Positions 35,444 through 47,099 of a stretch of 64,000 bases of DNA are shown piece by piece. Each line of letters starts with the position of its first letter. Within the stretch, counting starts at the first letter, position 1. The notes under the pieces are model-generated. The model saw only the letters and a program-made list of their open reading frames with translations. It was not told the origin of the DNA and did no database searches. The translations under genes and the position numbers were made by a program. The stretch is from Fasciolopsis buskii (Eukaryota; Platyhelminthes; Trematoda; Plagiorchiida; Fasciolidae): contig LUCM01004751.1 in the NCBI GenBank assembly GCA_008360955.1, positions 257,720 through 321,719 of the forward strand. Direction: 5' to 3'.

Positions 35444-35517
35444 CGCCGAGAATCTTCTCGACTGAAAGCAAATCGGGCAATGAGGCAGTGCTCATTCTGC
35501 CAAATGGAAACACGGGA
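35444..35517 (+). CDS. Short candidate exon with a CxxC pair
   Basis: An acceptor GATTTTATTCAATTTGGCAATAG ends at 35443 and a very good donor CGGGA|GTATGT begins at 35518. The phase 0 frame between reads RRESSRLKANRAMRQCSFCQ followed by METR. A basic stretch followed by C-x-x-C is seen at the start of several zinc-binding domains, including the first half of Nanos-type fingers, but the second half was not found downstream and the resemblance is weak. An alternative frame (35434-35679) also stays open across the donor. Confidence 0.15.
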
Positions 35518-35903
35518 GTATGTTGTCTGGAAACTACCAAACGGGAAGTGGTTTTCAAGAGAAATGACGATGTCGAATCGACTCTGAAAATAAGAAGACC
35601 AGCTATTGAAGAATACCACGTAAACAGACAAACAGAACTACGGTACTGTGTATCGATTTTCTGCAGATTTGAAACATGATCAGAGGGTGGAGTTTGGGCC
35701 ATAAATAATTGTAAAACAACCGGATAATAGTATTAATCACAATGACGGAATCGTAAATGCCTATACCTTTTGCTTGTATTTTGATATATTGATGTTTTGA
35801 CGTGATGACGGGAGCAAAAATATCAGCCTGCTGACAAGTGTTCATCTTCTTAGTAGTTTTCGATGTCTATTTGCTTTCTATAAAGGTTCCCTGCAGCTGT
35901 TAC

Positions 35904-36000
35904 CGGAATTCGAGATTTCTGTCCACTCGATTTCTTATTTGCACTCATATGTTTCGATAGTAATAACTTTTCTACTAACAAAATGTTATCCATTCTGTGC
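35904..36000 (-). CDS. Short candidate exon, lysine-rich
   Basis: On the minus strand, an acceptor CTTCATTTGTATACCGCTCGTTTAG ends at 36001 and a donor ATTCCG|GTAACA starts at 35903. The 97-base exon (phase 2 to 0) reads HRMDNILLVEKLLLSKHMSA then NKKSSGQKSRIP. Its phase 0 end would fit the exon at 34294-34509. The frame also runs on without a stop to 35850, so the donor may be unused. Not recognised. Confidence 0.2.
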
Positions 36001-36852
36001 CTAAACGAGCGGTATACAAATGAAGTTTGTAAGACAGCAAATAAAAGCATGATCACTTCTAATCCATTCAACTGTTTGTATGTTGCGTCTTTGTGTCCGA
36101 AATGAATCCGTCGGTTTTGCCCTGGGTTGATTTTTGAATCAATAGATGACCTGATTATCTATTTTCAATAGCTTGTGACTTCATACAAGATTTGTTTATC
36201 CGAAAGCCTGAAGGATCATCTGTTTGTCTGATTTGGAGGATATCATGTGCCACCTTCTCGTGCTCAGTGACAATAACAAAGAGGAATAAGTTCATCAGGA
36301 TTATGCAGATCAACTAGCAATGTCACACAGACAAAACAAGTAGTCTGAGCGCAGATGTCGTCCTACGAAATCGGAGTTGTACGGTACCTGGACCAGTTCG
36401 GTTCTCGGTCTCAACCACACATTGCAACCAAACTGTCTAGACCGTTGGAACAGATAAATTCCAGGTGATATTTGTTGGGGCATTGAATTGATCGGTGCAA
36501 CAATTCTCGTGTACAGTCTGCTTTCACGAAAACTTCAGTTTAACCGCATTAGTCGTAAGATCTAAAAAGAACGGTTACTTGCGAACGGATTAACCGAATT
36601 AGCTAAAATGCTCATTTTGGTGTTTTCATGGGAGGTAAATTTTCCCGGTCTTCGTAACTGTTGTGAAGCCACCGTATTTTACGTCCTTCCAATAAGATAA
36701 GCATTCTACGTTTTTCACCTGGGAACTGAAGATAGACTTGTTCAGGTGTTTTCTTCAATGTTTACTCAGTAATCGAATCTCTGTCGACATATCAGTTAGC
36801 TTACACGAACCGTTTGAATGAATAATCTACAAAGTTGTCACAAACCTGTTAC

Positions 36853-37007
36853 CATGGTGTCCTTGCCGATCACAAAGATTGCCGTCCGTTGTAGACAGAT
36901 GACTAAACAACCGAGTAGTTGCACGAAGAACAGATTTGACAGAAAACAATCTGTACTATCGGATACGAACACCAGACAGGGTGGATGGATTGAAAACTTG
37001 ACATGAT
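36853..37007 (-). CDS. Candidate exon with a membrane segment
   Basis: On the minus strand, an acceptor with a pyrimidine-rich lead (GCCTGCCTCCCATGACCTTATCTCAG) ends at 37008 and a donor ACCATG|GTAACA starts at 36852. The 155-base exon (phase 1 to 0) reads HVKFSIHPPCLVFVSDSTDC, then FLSNLFFVQLLGCLVICL, a hydrophobic segment able to span a membrane, then QRTAIFVIGKDTM. The phase 0 end fits the start of the exon at 34294-34509, which also carries a membrane segment, so the two may be parts of one multi-pass membrane protein. Plus-strand frame 36818-37006 is a shadow. Confidence 0.33.
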
Positions 37008-37534
37008 CTGAGATAAGGTCATGGGAGGCAGGCAACAATGAGCTGTCATTTCGGGCGATCTTTCTCGACGCAGTTTTCAAAAGAAAGATTGTTCATCGCG
37101 ACCAAAGCAAAAACCTTATTACCGGTTCGACTGAAAATGGTATTTTTTGTGAGCACATCCCCAGACTATTTGTGGACTGTTTCATCGTTCCCATTTTGAC
37201 AAAACTTCACCGATAAATGTTACTATTGCAACTAAGTAATGAGATGCACTCTGGTGTTGAAAATTCAAATTCGTCACGGCAGATCGTTTCCTTGTCTGCG
37301 TAAAAATTACCCGCAAACAATTTTATGTGAATCATACTCTTAATGGAATATTTCCCTTCCTTGTATTAAAACAAAACTATCAGTTTCCAGCAGAAATCTG
37401 CCCAGTTGACAGTGACTCAGTTACAGCCGCCATTAGTGTTCTGGTTTGCAAACTGCTGTGTGCTCTTAGTGAGTCAATGGCGATGTTGTAAAGAAGTATC
37501 TTTTGGTAGATTTTGGATATGATATTTTGCGTAC

Positions 37535-37733
37535 CTTAACTTTATCGGAACTTGCTTCAATTCCTTGAAAATTCCCACTGAGCACATTGAGAAAACAATT
37601 TGGCGAACAAGCTCGTTTCAGAGCACTACGGAAGCTGTCGCTACCCGTCTTCACAATCCTCCACTGTGCTTTCAAAAACAATTTGTGGTTGCGCTTCAAC
37701 TCCCGCGGCCCACCCTCCGTTCCAAGGCAAATC
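37535..37733 (-). CDS. Candidate exon, basic, product unknown
   Basis: On the minus strand, an acceptor TTAATTGTTTTGTTGTCTAG ends at 37734 and a textbook donor GTTAAG|GTACGC starts at 37534. The 199-base exon (phase 2 to 0) reads ICLGTEGGPRELKRNHKLFL, then KAQWRIVKTGSDSFRSALKR and ACSPNCFLNVLSGNFQGIEA, ending SSDKVK. Both other frames contain stops. Its phase 0 end fits the exon at 34294-34509 but not the phase 1 start at 37007, so either those two are alternatives or one is false. The surrounding minus frame stays open for 143 codons. Not recognised. Confidence 0.35.
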
Positions 37734-37739
37734 CTAGAC

Positions 37740-40700
37740 AACAAAACAATTAACACAACACATTCTTGTATATTCGGGTTATGCATGCAACACCACAAAT
37801 CCCTTCCACACCCAAATTTGTATCTGACTAATCCAATCCTTCTTAAAGTGAATTTTTTCCAAATATATAGGGATGTAATGGCATGAGTACGAATCACTGA
37901 TAAATAGCTTGTTCGCCAAATTGTGTTTTCTTTATGGTAACTATTTCATGTCCGCTATTTGTTTAACGTGTTGTGTAAATGGTACCAGTGATCTTCGTCC
38001 CTGTCAAAAGTTCTATTGGTGCACATGGATTCGCACAAACGTGCAAGCCTCTTGGATTTGTAGTTGACCGTAGCAGTTTGTACCAAGAGAATATCAGACT
38101 CAGGACGAACTAAATTTTCTCCTGGGTAGAAACAACCCTTACTAGGTGAACACCTTGTTCACTGGACCCGCTATGGAACAACCAATAATAAAGATTACAA
38201 AATCCCAAGACGAACGGTGATTTTGGTGAATTGATACTTCGTATTATCATTAGTAATATTACCACTGCTATTGTCTACCGCATCAAATTCCCTCTACCAA
38301 AATAACAAACTCATTTCCCTTAGAAATGGGAATAGAAAATTTTAAATAGTTTCACACTAGCCGCATTAGTGGGTATGTGAGTATGAGTAGACGGATGTGA
38401 TTGGACAACCTGTCTATCTTTTAGACTGCCTAGTGCGAGAAATTTGGTGATGATGCACGCAAACGTGTGCTTATTCCGTGACTTTTAAAATGAGACGCGT
38501 AAATAATGTTAACTTAGGGTACAATTCAAAGTCAAGCAAGCTTTTCCATCTGAGCATGAACCCCAGGTCCTCAAGACCGAAGCACAACAGCTTGCGTTGT
38601 CCTCCAGCCACGATTCCCATAGTCACTCTCCAACGCAAACTTTGTCAGTGAACCACCACTAGGCGTTCATCAGGCGAATGGATGGATAACATCTCTGGGA
38701 ATTCCCCGGCAGTGCCAGTCAATTAATGCGAACATAATATCATTGTGACCAATGCTGATTTCGTTTATTCGTTTCACTGTAAATATGGAATAATTCAATA
38801 AAAATCATCTCCGAAAAGTTACGCTTTCGACGGGCAAGAGGTCAGTAAAGAGAAATCTATATACGTGCCCATTCAAGCACCCAGAGTTGATCTCTCGTAA
38901 TTTGCCAGGTGAAATTTCGTGACTAACAACGCGTGGCGAATATTCTTCACTGGGTTCCACTCTCTGACGGATTCAGATACTGCTCGTTTTTACTTCCTGT
39001 CACCTAAGATACGCAGCCTTTATTTTAAAACTTATCAAGAAGCTCATTTCAGACTATTTGGCAACAAATGCCTCTTCTCATCGCACACGTGTATGAATAA
39101 TGGTGCTACTCTAATATAACTTGTGAATGATTGCATGATTGATCTGTACAAATTCCACGCTACGTCATTTTGAGCAATTTTCCTCTGCAAACGGTTTGCT
39201 ATATCAAAGTGTTTCTTATTCCCCAACGATCGCGGGACCATTGCTCTTCATCGCATTGTATCCCTAGTGGGAAATCAAACGTCATCCTTGTAAAGACGTT
39301 TGGTCATAGTGGAAAATCTTCGCATCATTCAGTTTGGATCACTTCATGCCTAAGTCAAGTCTTTCGAACGCAGCCAATAATGCATTGTGCTACTCAAAAG
39401 TTTTATCATCTTTAGAAAAGATTACTTATTTTGTCTAATTCATTCTCACATGAGACCACGTTGTGAGGGCATATAAAACCCCCCGGGTTTTGGTATAAAG
39501 CCTAGGCTAATCTTAGCAATAGCAAGTAAGTAAAACCAGTCCTAATTCATGCGGGATTCACCAAACCGTTAAAAAAAGACGGGGGCGATCTGCGATCTGC
39601 GATCGTGACTCGTCTATGACAGTCACGTGCTCCAGACCTACACCAATGCGATTCGTGAACTTTAAAGCAATACAATCGGGGAGGGGGTTGTATCGGTACT
39701 TTTCGTGTACAGAAAAAGCGCGCTGAATAGCATGTTTGCACGTGAGTTAACAATGCCACGGTGGAACTGAAAAAATTCGAAGTGATTTGCGAGCTATCGC
39801 TCCAAGACATCGCGTACATCATCCTATGTTTCAACGTTTGCTCGCCTTTACCAAGTCTTTGAAAAAGATCGTTCCAGAGGATCGCCCACAGGTAGCTGAC
39901 TTGATGTCCTACCAATCCCAGATCAGTTGCAAGCTCTAGGGCAAAACAAAAACGACCAGGTAAAGGTTAAAGTTTAGAAACATTCTCATCAGAGCCGGGA
40001 ATGGTGAGGCACATGAGAAAATGCTGGACACTAGCTGAATGTTTTGTTTTATTTACTTAACGTGTTAGCCATCTTCTTAAAAGGCCATACAATGAAATAA
40101 GTAACACACTATCAGCCATCATCTGACGAAGATGTGATTGGCCGTGGCTGGGTTCATAATTTGTTTTCACCCAAATGATCTTACTAATTGTTTCTAGCTG
40201 GCAGATCAGAGTACAGGAATCATCATTTGTTGTCAATAGTAATCCCAGGTGAGCGAAATTTCGTCTCGAGTTGAACGTTTTCGACATCTTTTATGGATAG
40301 CCTCAGTGATAAGACATTGCTAAATGTTGGCTTGTCGTGCAACCGGGTAAGACTGAATCGATGCCCCGTTTCTTGGCCGACACAATTCGGACATCAAAAC
40401 TGCTTGTACCAGAGGGTTTCTGTGGGTCTTGCCTGATAGTTAGCGCACAGGATTTGGGATTTCCGAAATAAGACCAACGCAACCAATCGAAAATAAGTAG
40501 GTGAGCAGAGGTCACGTGTCGATATTATTTTCTTGCTTGGCTCTTTTACAGTGCATTGTAGTGACTTGGTTCTGTGAGTTTTGTATTTTACACTTTCACA
40601 AACTTGGACTGAAGTGTGAGGCAATTGCAAGGAACATTTGTGGCATGACCAAATAAATACAAGCCCCTACGTACTCCCAAAATACACATTCAAAGTCGTT

Positions 40701-42300
40701 TATAAAGAAGTCAGTCTTGCGCTTACATGTACTAGCTCGGCCAGTGTAGGTTAGCATTTGTCCCTTCGCGCTGATCCACTGTGTAGGGAAACCTCTGCAG
40801 AACCCTGCGACACGTGACTATGACACACACACACACACACACCAGTTTTCGTATACGAGGATGCAAATCAAACCGCATACCAATCTTGACAATTGATAAT
40901 TTGGTTACTGGAACTGGAACTCTTTTATTCCGCTACCGAAATAAAGGCACAGCAACGATATCCGTTTCGTGTACTACACACTTAGTTCAATCTGCTTGAT
41001 CAGAAAAGTTGTTTTGTAAGCAGTCACTGACAGTGGGAAATTGGTTTTGTGAATGACTGCATTATCTTTTATAAAATTTTATTTATTAGTGATTCGAAGA
41101 CGCGAAGCACCATGTGATGCTGTATGGAAACATCGACCAAGCGGAACCTGTGTGGTTCGTGAAAGAACAATCGGCTGTTTTTGATGACTAAACATTTGTG
41201 TTAATCAACTGGTGAACAGGTTACATGTAGTAGGACTACTGGGGAATTTTCACGAATTTTCACACGTTTTAAGCGCCTTCCTTTGGCATGGGTTCCAAAC
41301 GTAATCACGATTTCTGACGACATTGCTTTCGAAAAAACTTGCTTTACTTTTTCTGTCTAATGTGTACAATACGATTGGGGCAATGGTCTTTTTTTTATCG
41401 CCAACCATAGGAATCATGCGAGATCAGAAAAGTGTCAAAATGTTCGACACTGGGGTTAATCAAAGTAGACCATTTGAATTGTGACAAAATTATAATATCT
41501 TTGGACTGGGAATACGATTCTGCGCAGCCCGTTTTTGCTTCGAGGCTCCAGGTGCTCTTCCCCGAGTACAGCCAACTGGCATTTTTCTGTTTTCAGTACA
41601 TGACTTTTTGCCCCCTACTACGTTCAAACATCCTTCAATTCAGTGGGCAACTTGTGGTACTCGACATTTTTGAATCTGAATAAAGAGTCAAATCAGCTAC
41701 CTTTTGGTTAAAACTAAAGAGTAGAACCGGGAGCCTCAAAGCGTGCATTCTACGGAACAGGAAACTCGTGATCCTCCTGATTTCGATTAGAAAGATAGAC
41801 GGAATGAACATTCTCATGCGATCACCTATAGTCTGTATTGTAGTTAGCGACCGCAATTACTAGATGGCTGAATTGTGGCGCGGAAAATATTTACGTACCG
41901 CGAAAACCGCCTTCTATCTCGGAATGCTTCCGCGGAATGTCATCACTAGAGTTTTCTAAACGCCTAACTGCAAAAGTCTTGGTTGTAATCGCTTTATAAA
42001 ACACAATTATGATGCAAAACAAAAATGCTTCTCAAAATAATTGTTGTGCCATTTTGGTTCCTGTGTGGGAGTATCAAACGGTCAATAACTGGTCTGGCTT
42101 CATGGAAGTAGGAGGACAGTTTATGATCAAGGACGTCAGGGGAACTGTACATTGTTGGCTAAGCTGGCATTAGATTATATTTCCAAACAGTCCCCATGTG
42201 TATGACGATAATCCAACAGGGACCATGGCTACGTCGGCGTTTGATACATTTTACTTCGAATCTGAAATCATCGTCACTGTTATGGGAACAGGATGGTCCG
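37740..42300. other. Non-coding stretch
   Basis: Short frames only. The minus frame at 39547-39915 (122 codons) and its plus-strand partner (near 39760-39940) are both open and neither has splice support. The minus frames at 40303-40630 overlap one another and are ambiguous. A (CA)n tract lies at 40823-40842. Confidence 0.4.
40823..40842. repeat. (CA)n microsatellite
   Basis: Ten AC units in a row. The plus frame 40814-40999 begins with a Thr-His run that is only the repeat read as codons. Confidence 0.95.
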
Positions 42301-42304
42301 ACTC

Positions 42305-42420
42305 CTCCCTTCCTTTATTGATGAAATAACAATGTACATCATTTTTCCTGTGGAGATCCGCGGTCAGCAGAGGGCTGCAAACACAAGCCGGGCTTCGAAT
42401 CTCCCGGGATCAAACCGGAC
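42305..42420 (-). mobile_element. tRNA-derived SINE, copy 3, minus strand
   Basis: Read on the minus strand, a degenerate B box GATTCGAAGCC is followed by CAGCCCTCTGCTGACCGCGG and then by AATGATGTACATTGTTATTTCATCAATAAAGGAAG, which matches the tail of the copy at 21565-21731 nearly base for base. The tRNA-like head is degraded. Confidence 0.7.
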
Positions 42421-42429
42421 TAATCGAAT

Positions 42430-42960
42430 ATAAGTCGAACATAATGGGCCGCGATGTGATTGTTGTGAGTGTGTTTGCAACTACGTGTTCCCAAGTAATA
42501 GTCAGAAATTATTGATGATAATTAACCAGGAAGTGTACTTGCTAAACGAAGCCGAACGAACCCGGGACGAACAAGTGTCCGTGATGCTAAATTCACTGAC
42601 TCCCGAGGAGAGGAGAGGCGAGACGAGCATTCATTTCTTCTGATTCCCATTCGGGGCGAAATACACAATTGAACCGAATAGTCCTGTCACTTACCAGACA
42701 CAACGATAGTCAGTTTTACTCAAATTTGAACACTATAAAACAATCACACAAAGTCAGCTTTTCAAGAATAGAATGCATTTGAAAATTCAGCTGTTAAAGT
42801 GACGTCCGGTTAATAAATTGGACCAAGATCACTGCAAATGTTAGATAAAATCTCTTTTAAATGCCACAGTTGCCATAGTGATTAGAACAGTTAAGGTATT
42901 TATGTGATTTCTCAATGTTATTCTCGGCATGAACACACCTTTGCTCGACCGCCACTACAG
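42430..42960. other. Non-coding stretch, no gene seen
   Basis: No open frame of note, no repeat recognised beyond the adjoining SINE copy. Confidence 0.4.
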
Positions 42961-42970
42961 ATTTTTTCAG

Positions 42971-43117
42971 ACTGTTCGAGGGTGTCACTTTCTTACGTTT
43001 GACGGCGAACGCTTCAATGAACGGGACTCTCTGATTTCATGTGTCAGTATTAGTTCAGCTGTCAATGGAAGCTTTAGAAAGATATGCAGTGAAAGGGATA
43101 GTGTTGTTATGTCATAG
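42971..43117 (+). CDS. Candidate terminal exon, product unknown
   Basis: A very good acceptor (CCACTACAGATTTTTTCAG) ends at 42970. The phase 0 frame reads TVRGCHFLTFDGERFNERDS, then LISCVSISSAVNGSFRKICS and ERDSVVMS to a stop at 43117. An ATG at 42929 opens the same frame upstream of the acceptor, so a small unspliced frame of 62 codons is the alternative. Three cysteines and a GxHFLTFDG turn-like run suggest an extracellular protein, but no family is recognised. Confidence 0.25.
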   Translation, partial: TVRGCHFLTFDGERFNERDSLISCVSISSAVNGSFRKICSERDSVVMS

Positions 43118-43129
43118 CTACCGTTCAGT

Positions 43130-43750
43130 ATTCCGCTAGAAACAGTTTCATTAAACGTATCCTAGCAAGTGAATTTTATTGCAGGTATGATACGAAGTTG
43201 CTAACACCCGTGTAATCGACTTGAACTGTAAGGTTTGTTGGGTTGTGTTGACCGAATCCCATTGTCCAATATCTCAGTCAATTTTGATAGATTCTAATCA
43301 CACCGTTCTCATTTAATTAGGCTTTGAAATCTTGACTAGTTTTGACCAACAAAATTCGGGAAAATCATCGTGACCCTAGTCCACTTTGTTAGTTTAGGCT
43401 TTAGGTCACCGGACGAATGTCCCTGTGCATCGCAATCCCTCGTGTTTACAATCAGTTGCAGTCTAGATAAGTGCAGACAACGGGGCTGATGTATAACACT
43501 GGTATTTGTTTTTTATCCGGTCCGAGTTGAACAACCAGTGGGGTAGATACTCACGCCAACTAAAGCCGGTAAAAATCAAAAACGAACGAGTCTTTGGACT
43601 GTTTGGTTTGTTTGAATCCCAAACAATTCGGTATTTCGAATTTATTGTTTTTTTCCTAACTTCTCAGCTACGGCCATGGTAGTGACTTGTAATCACCAAA
43701 CAGAACAAGAGCACCGATGATGAGGCTAAAAGTGTTCATCACATACCCAT
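43130..43750. other. Non-coding stretch before the LINE
   Basis: No gene seen. The last part may hold the 5' untranslated region of the CR1-like LINE, whose 5' border is not defined. Confidence 0.4.
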
Positions 43751-43753
43751 TGA

Positions 43754-44545
43754 TTGGTGGTGCTACAATTCTGTGTCATTCTTATGTCGTATTCACGTCG
43801 GATATTTGGTTCGATTATGTCCTCTGTACGACGCTACAATCGATCTTGGCCGTCTAAAAGAAGCACTCGTGCTGGCTGGCAGGCAGCTCTTAAATACATC
43901 ATTCCCGCCAAGATGTCCAATCCTACATTGTTGAGTACCAACATCCGCCCTCTGTTTACGAAAATGTCGGATCTATTCCTCACACTTCAATCACTGATAC
44001 ATGTTCATACGCGTGTCATCTGCATACAAGAATCGTGGCTGAACCCGAATATCGCTGATTCGCTCTTGTCGATAGACAGCTTCAGGCTCCACCGGGCAGG
44101 ACAGAGTTTCGGACAAGAAAAAGACTGGAGGCGGTGTTGCAACATACATAAACTCCTTCTGGTCTAACAAGTCCGAAGTTATTTATGCGTACTCCCTCAA
44201 TGGAATTGCTTGTCTTGTGATACAGTGTCATCCTAGGTTTTCTCGCCATACAAGCACTATCATGACGAACCTATACATTGCCTGCATTAGCTAAAAACGC
44301 AATGTCAGTTCTTTTTTCAACACTTCCAGTATTTATTGCTCCTTTTTTTGAGAATAGTCTGCCTAATGTTGCGGATGATTTCAATCGTTCATCTACGCTA
44401 CGAGTGACTGTTTGATTTGACTAACCTCTGCGTTTTTCCCACCAGATTCGGCTCCATTTTAGACAGGGTTGTTACCAACCACTCTGATTTATTTTCCCTG
44501 AAACTGCGTGCTCCCATTTCAAGTAGTGAACATTATCTGCTTCTG
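43754..44545 (+). pseudogene. Endonuclease domain of the CR1-like LINE, broken
   Basis: The apurinic-type endonuclease nicks target DNA to start reverse transcription. Visible pieces are: the opening strand LLSTNIRPLFTKMSDLF, where live copies have N-(A/I)-R-S-L; RVICIQESWLNPNIADSLL with the catalytic glutamate (E-S-W-L); in a shifted frame GGGVATYINS, the usual Gly-Gly-Gly-Val-Ala segment; and the end FPTRFGSILDRVVTN followed by SSSEH, which stands where the active-site SDH is normally found. The aspartate of SDH is thus replaced by glutamate in this reading. At least two frameshifts and several stops lie between 44130 and 44417. Confidence 0.7.
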
Positions 44546-45055
44546 TTTAAGCGCAAAGCATACCCTCCGTCAGCCTTCCATTCCTTCAGGCAAACAAATC
44601 AGATCCAAATTCGCTTCCGTAATGTTTCATACAAAAGCGTTATTCTTCTTCAGAAATCATTTTCATTCGCATCTCTCTGTTTCTCTTTTAAACTCCTGCT
44701 CAATGACGATGTCAAACTCTTCACAGAGACGGCCAACGCGATTTTTGATATTTGCTGTCCCATAGAAATACCATTCATTGCAAATGGCCGTATCTCCTCC
44801 CAGATACTGGAACATCCACAGGATGCAAGGAGCATTTCTACAAATCCCGTAATAACTCAAGCGCGTGGTATAGTTCCAACCTAATAAAAGATGAAATCAA
44901 AGCTTCGACACTACATTCGTCAGCCAACTCTTGACTGGTAACAACAATCCATTTCTATGGCAAGGCATTCGACTGTTGTGAGGCAAGAGGCAGAAACATG
45001 CGAAACTCTCTGCGGATGTCAACAGCATCAGTCGCGCTTTCATTCATACCTCCAC

Positions 45056-46460
45056 TTATACCCCGATCACATGTGGACAGGGTGATGATATGACAGCTAC
45101 AAGATTCTCTAGAGAAGAGGTGTTCGAAAGTCTGCGAACCACTACCATTACTACAGGGGTTGGTCCCGACAGTCTGTTGTTAGCTCTTTCAAGACATGGT
45201 GCTGTGGTTCTGACGGATGCATTCACTTCTCTGATTAACTCGTCATTAGGCTCGTTTTCTATCCACGACTGCTGGAGATCCGTCACTATTATTCCCATCC
45301 CAAATTCTAGCCATTCTACTGCTTCAGCAAATTGTCTTCGCCTCATCACCCTATCGTCTTCCGGTCTTCAACTGACGGAGCATGCTATACTTAAGCGCCT
45401 GTGATATTCTATCTAACCTCCTGACGACCCTTTCAGTTTGTTTATTAGTCTAACAGGTTCAGTCCGGACGCTGTCGCCTCTCTCATTCACCATATTTGTA
45501 TGTCCTTAAACGTATCAATGAAATCTGTGTTGCGCCTTTCTAAAATGTTCGTTCTGATTCATTATGGCCCCATGGTCTCTTCTAATTCCCAAACTGGAAA
45601 CATTTGGTTGTCCCAGTTTTTTTTATCAGCATGGCTGTCTGATTACTTTACTAACCACGAATGGACGGCAAAACTTCAAAACCGTTGATCAACAACTCAG
45701 GAGTGCTTCTGGGTGCTGTTCTTTCATCGTTTCTTTTCTTTACTTACATCAGCGACTTCTCAACTAGCACCCCTTGTCATCTGTTTAATTATGCTGATGA
45801 TGTTGCCCTATCTCAGTCTGTTTCGAACAACGATGATTTTCAAAGTTTTTCCAACAACCTATCTTCTGTTTACGATTTCTCTGCACAAGCTGGTTGGCAT
45901 CTAAACACGTTTAAATGTCTCGAATATTACTGTCGGTTAGCCTACTTATCCAAAAAGTCTTCCATCGACTCAAAAACTCTTACCAGGGTTGATTCTGTGA
46001 AATATCTAGGAGTTACTATTGCTGAGAATCTGAAGTGGACTACTCACATTTCTGCCTGTGTAAAGAATCTCCGACGGCTGTCATTTGAATTCAGGAAGTT
46101 TCGACAGTACAAGGTGAAACAAAGCACCATCTCCTGATTTGTATACCACTGTGATTTTCCAATCCTTCTTTACTGTTCTCTTTTAATTTTCCCAGGTTTA
46201 CTTAGAAAAGACTTTAAATATTCCTCACCGAGGCTGTTAATTCTTAGCCATGTGTTCTCCATAACAGTAACTGAATTGTCTCTCAATCTATGTGATCAAC
46301 ATGTAAGAAATTTGCCGATAAAATTCCTTCTGATTCCACGCACCCTCTGCACAACGATCTTTCAAAGTGTCGCTTTCATATTTCTGCACGAATCACTTTT
46401 CGCTCCATACCCTCTAGAATCAATATCTATAAGAACTCCACTCTCCCGTATTTAGCATGC
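45056..46460 (+). pseudogene. Reverse transcriptase and thumb of the CR1-like LINE, broken
   Basis: Motifs in order are TTGVGPDSLLL, IIPIPNSSHSTASANCLRLI (usually N-Y-R-P-I-S), LTEHAILKRL, then after stops GNIWLSQFFLSAWLSDYFTN, then SGVLLGAVLSSFLFFTYISD, and the catalytic box NYADDVALSQ with TATGCTGATGAT at 45790-45801. It continues with VDSVKYLGVTIAENLKWTTH, the conserved segment after the active site. The catalytic aspartates are intact, but the frame is broken before 45640 and after 46135. Copy 1 differs from this one by a one-base T deletion shortly after YADD. Confidence 0.8.
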
Positions 46461-46689
46461 ATTTTAACAGGCCGCAACCGTGTTTCAGCCGATGTATTGG
46501 ACATCTTCTCATAATTCGCTCTAATCACTCGTCAATGAGTTGTTTCCCATTTTTATAAGGTGATGAGTGGAAATTCTTTTTTGCTCCCTATATTGCTTCT
46601 CAACCTAAAGTTTTCTGACTCAAATGCGACATTATATTTTGTACGCAAAAGTGTATACAGTACAATACAACCACTGATGATTAAGTACG

Positions 46690-47040
46690 AAGTTAAACTC
46701 TGCGATCTTGCCCTATTGGAGATGATGTTTCAGTCTGCTTGCGGCAAAGAGTGAACTTCTTACATTTTTTCGAGTATGCTTAGGTCACCGGAGTTAGGTA
46801 TACGTGAGTGGATTACCAAATTAGTAGCATATTAAAATGTTAAATCACAGCGTTCCAATGTTCTACTGCTACCGTGCTGGCGGATCCATTTTTACGAGAA
46901 CTGCGGTGTATCCGTCGCCCCATCTTTTGGTTTTAATAATTTGTCATGAGCAAATCGAAAGCGTACATTAATCATTGTACTTAGGATTAATTTACTGATG
47001 TGTCGGACCTGTCCAGTCACACTTGGATGCAAGTCACATC
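46690..47040. other. Non-coding stretch after the LINE
   Basis: No gene seen. The element's 3' end lies near 46650-46680; no clear target duplication was found. Confidence 0.4.
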
Positions 47041-47047
47041 GTGAACT

Positions 47048-47048
<1 letters not shown>

Positions 47049-47083
<35 letters not shown>
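47049..47083. repeat. (CA)n microsatellite, 35 bp
   Basis: Uninterrupted CA/AC units. Two minus-strand frames crossing it translate as a Cys-Val run and are artefacts of the repeat. Confidence 0.97.
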
Positions 47084-47085
<2 letters not shown>

Positions 47086-47099
47086 CTCCGGAGCAACGA

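Larger units (their letters stand above)
43754..46680 (+). mobile_element. CR1-like LINE, nearly full coding span (copy 2)
   Basis: The order of a second open reading frame of a CR1/jockey-type LINE is preserved: a basic pre-endonuclease region (43800-43910), endonuclease (43922-44545), a spacer, reverse transcriptase (45056-46135), thumb region (46140-46460) and a 3' untranslated tail to about 46680. Frame breaks occur at roughly 44130, 44200-44400, 44880-45050, 45400-45640 and 46136, so it is inactive. The part from 45688 onward is the same family as 1-930, on the same strand. Confidence 0.8.

Noticed and set aside
39547..39915. 122-codon minus frame considered as transposase
   Set aside because: No DDE or helix-turn-helix wording; the opposite strand is also open.
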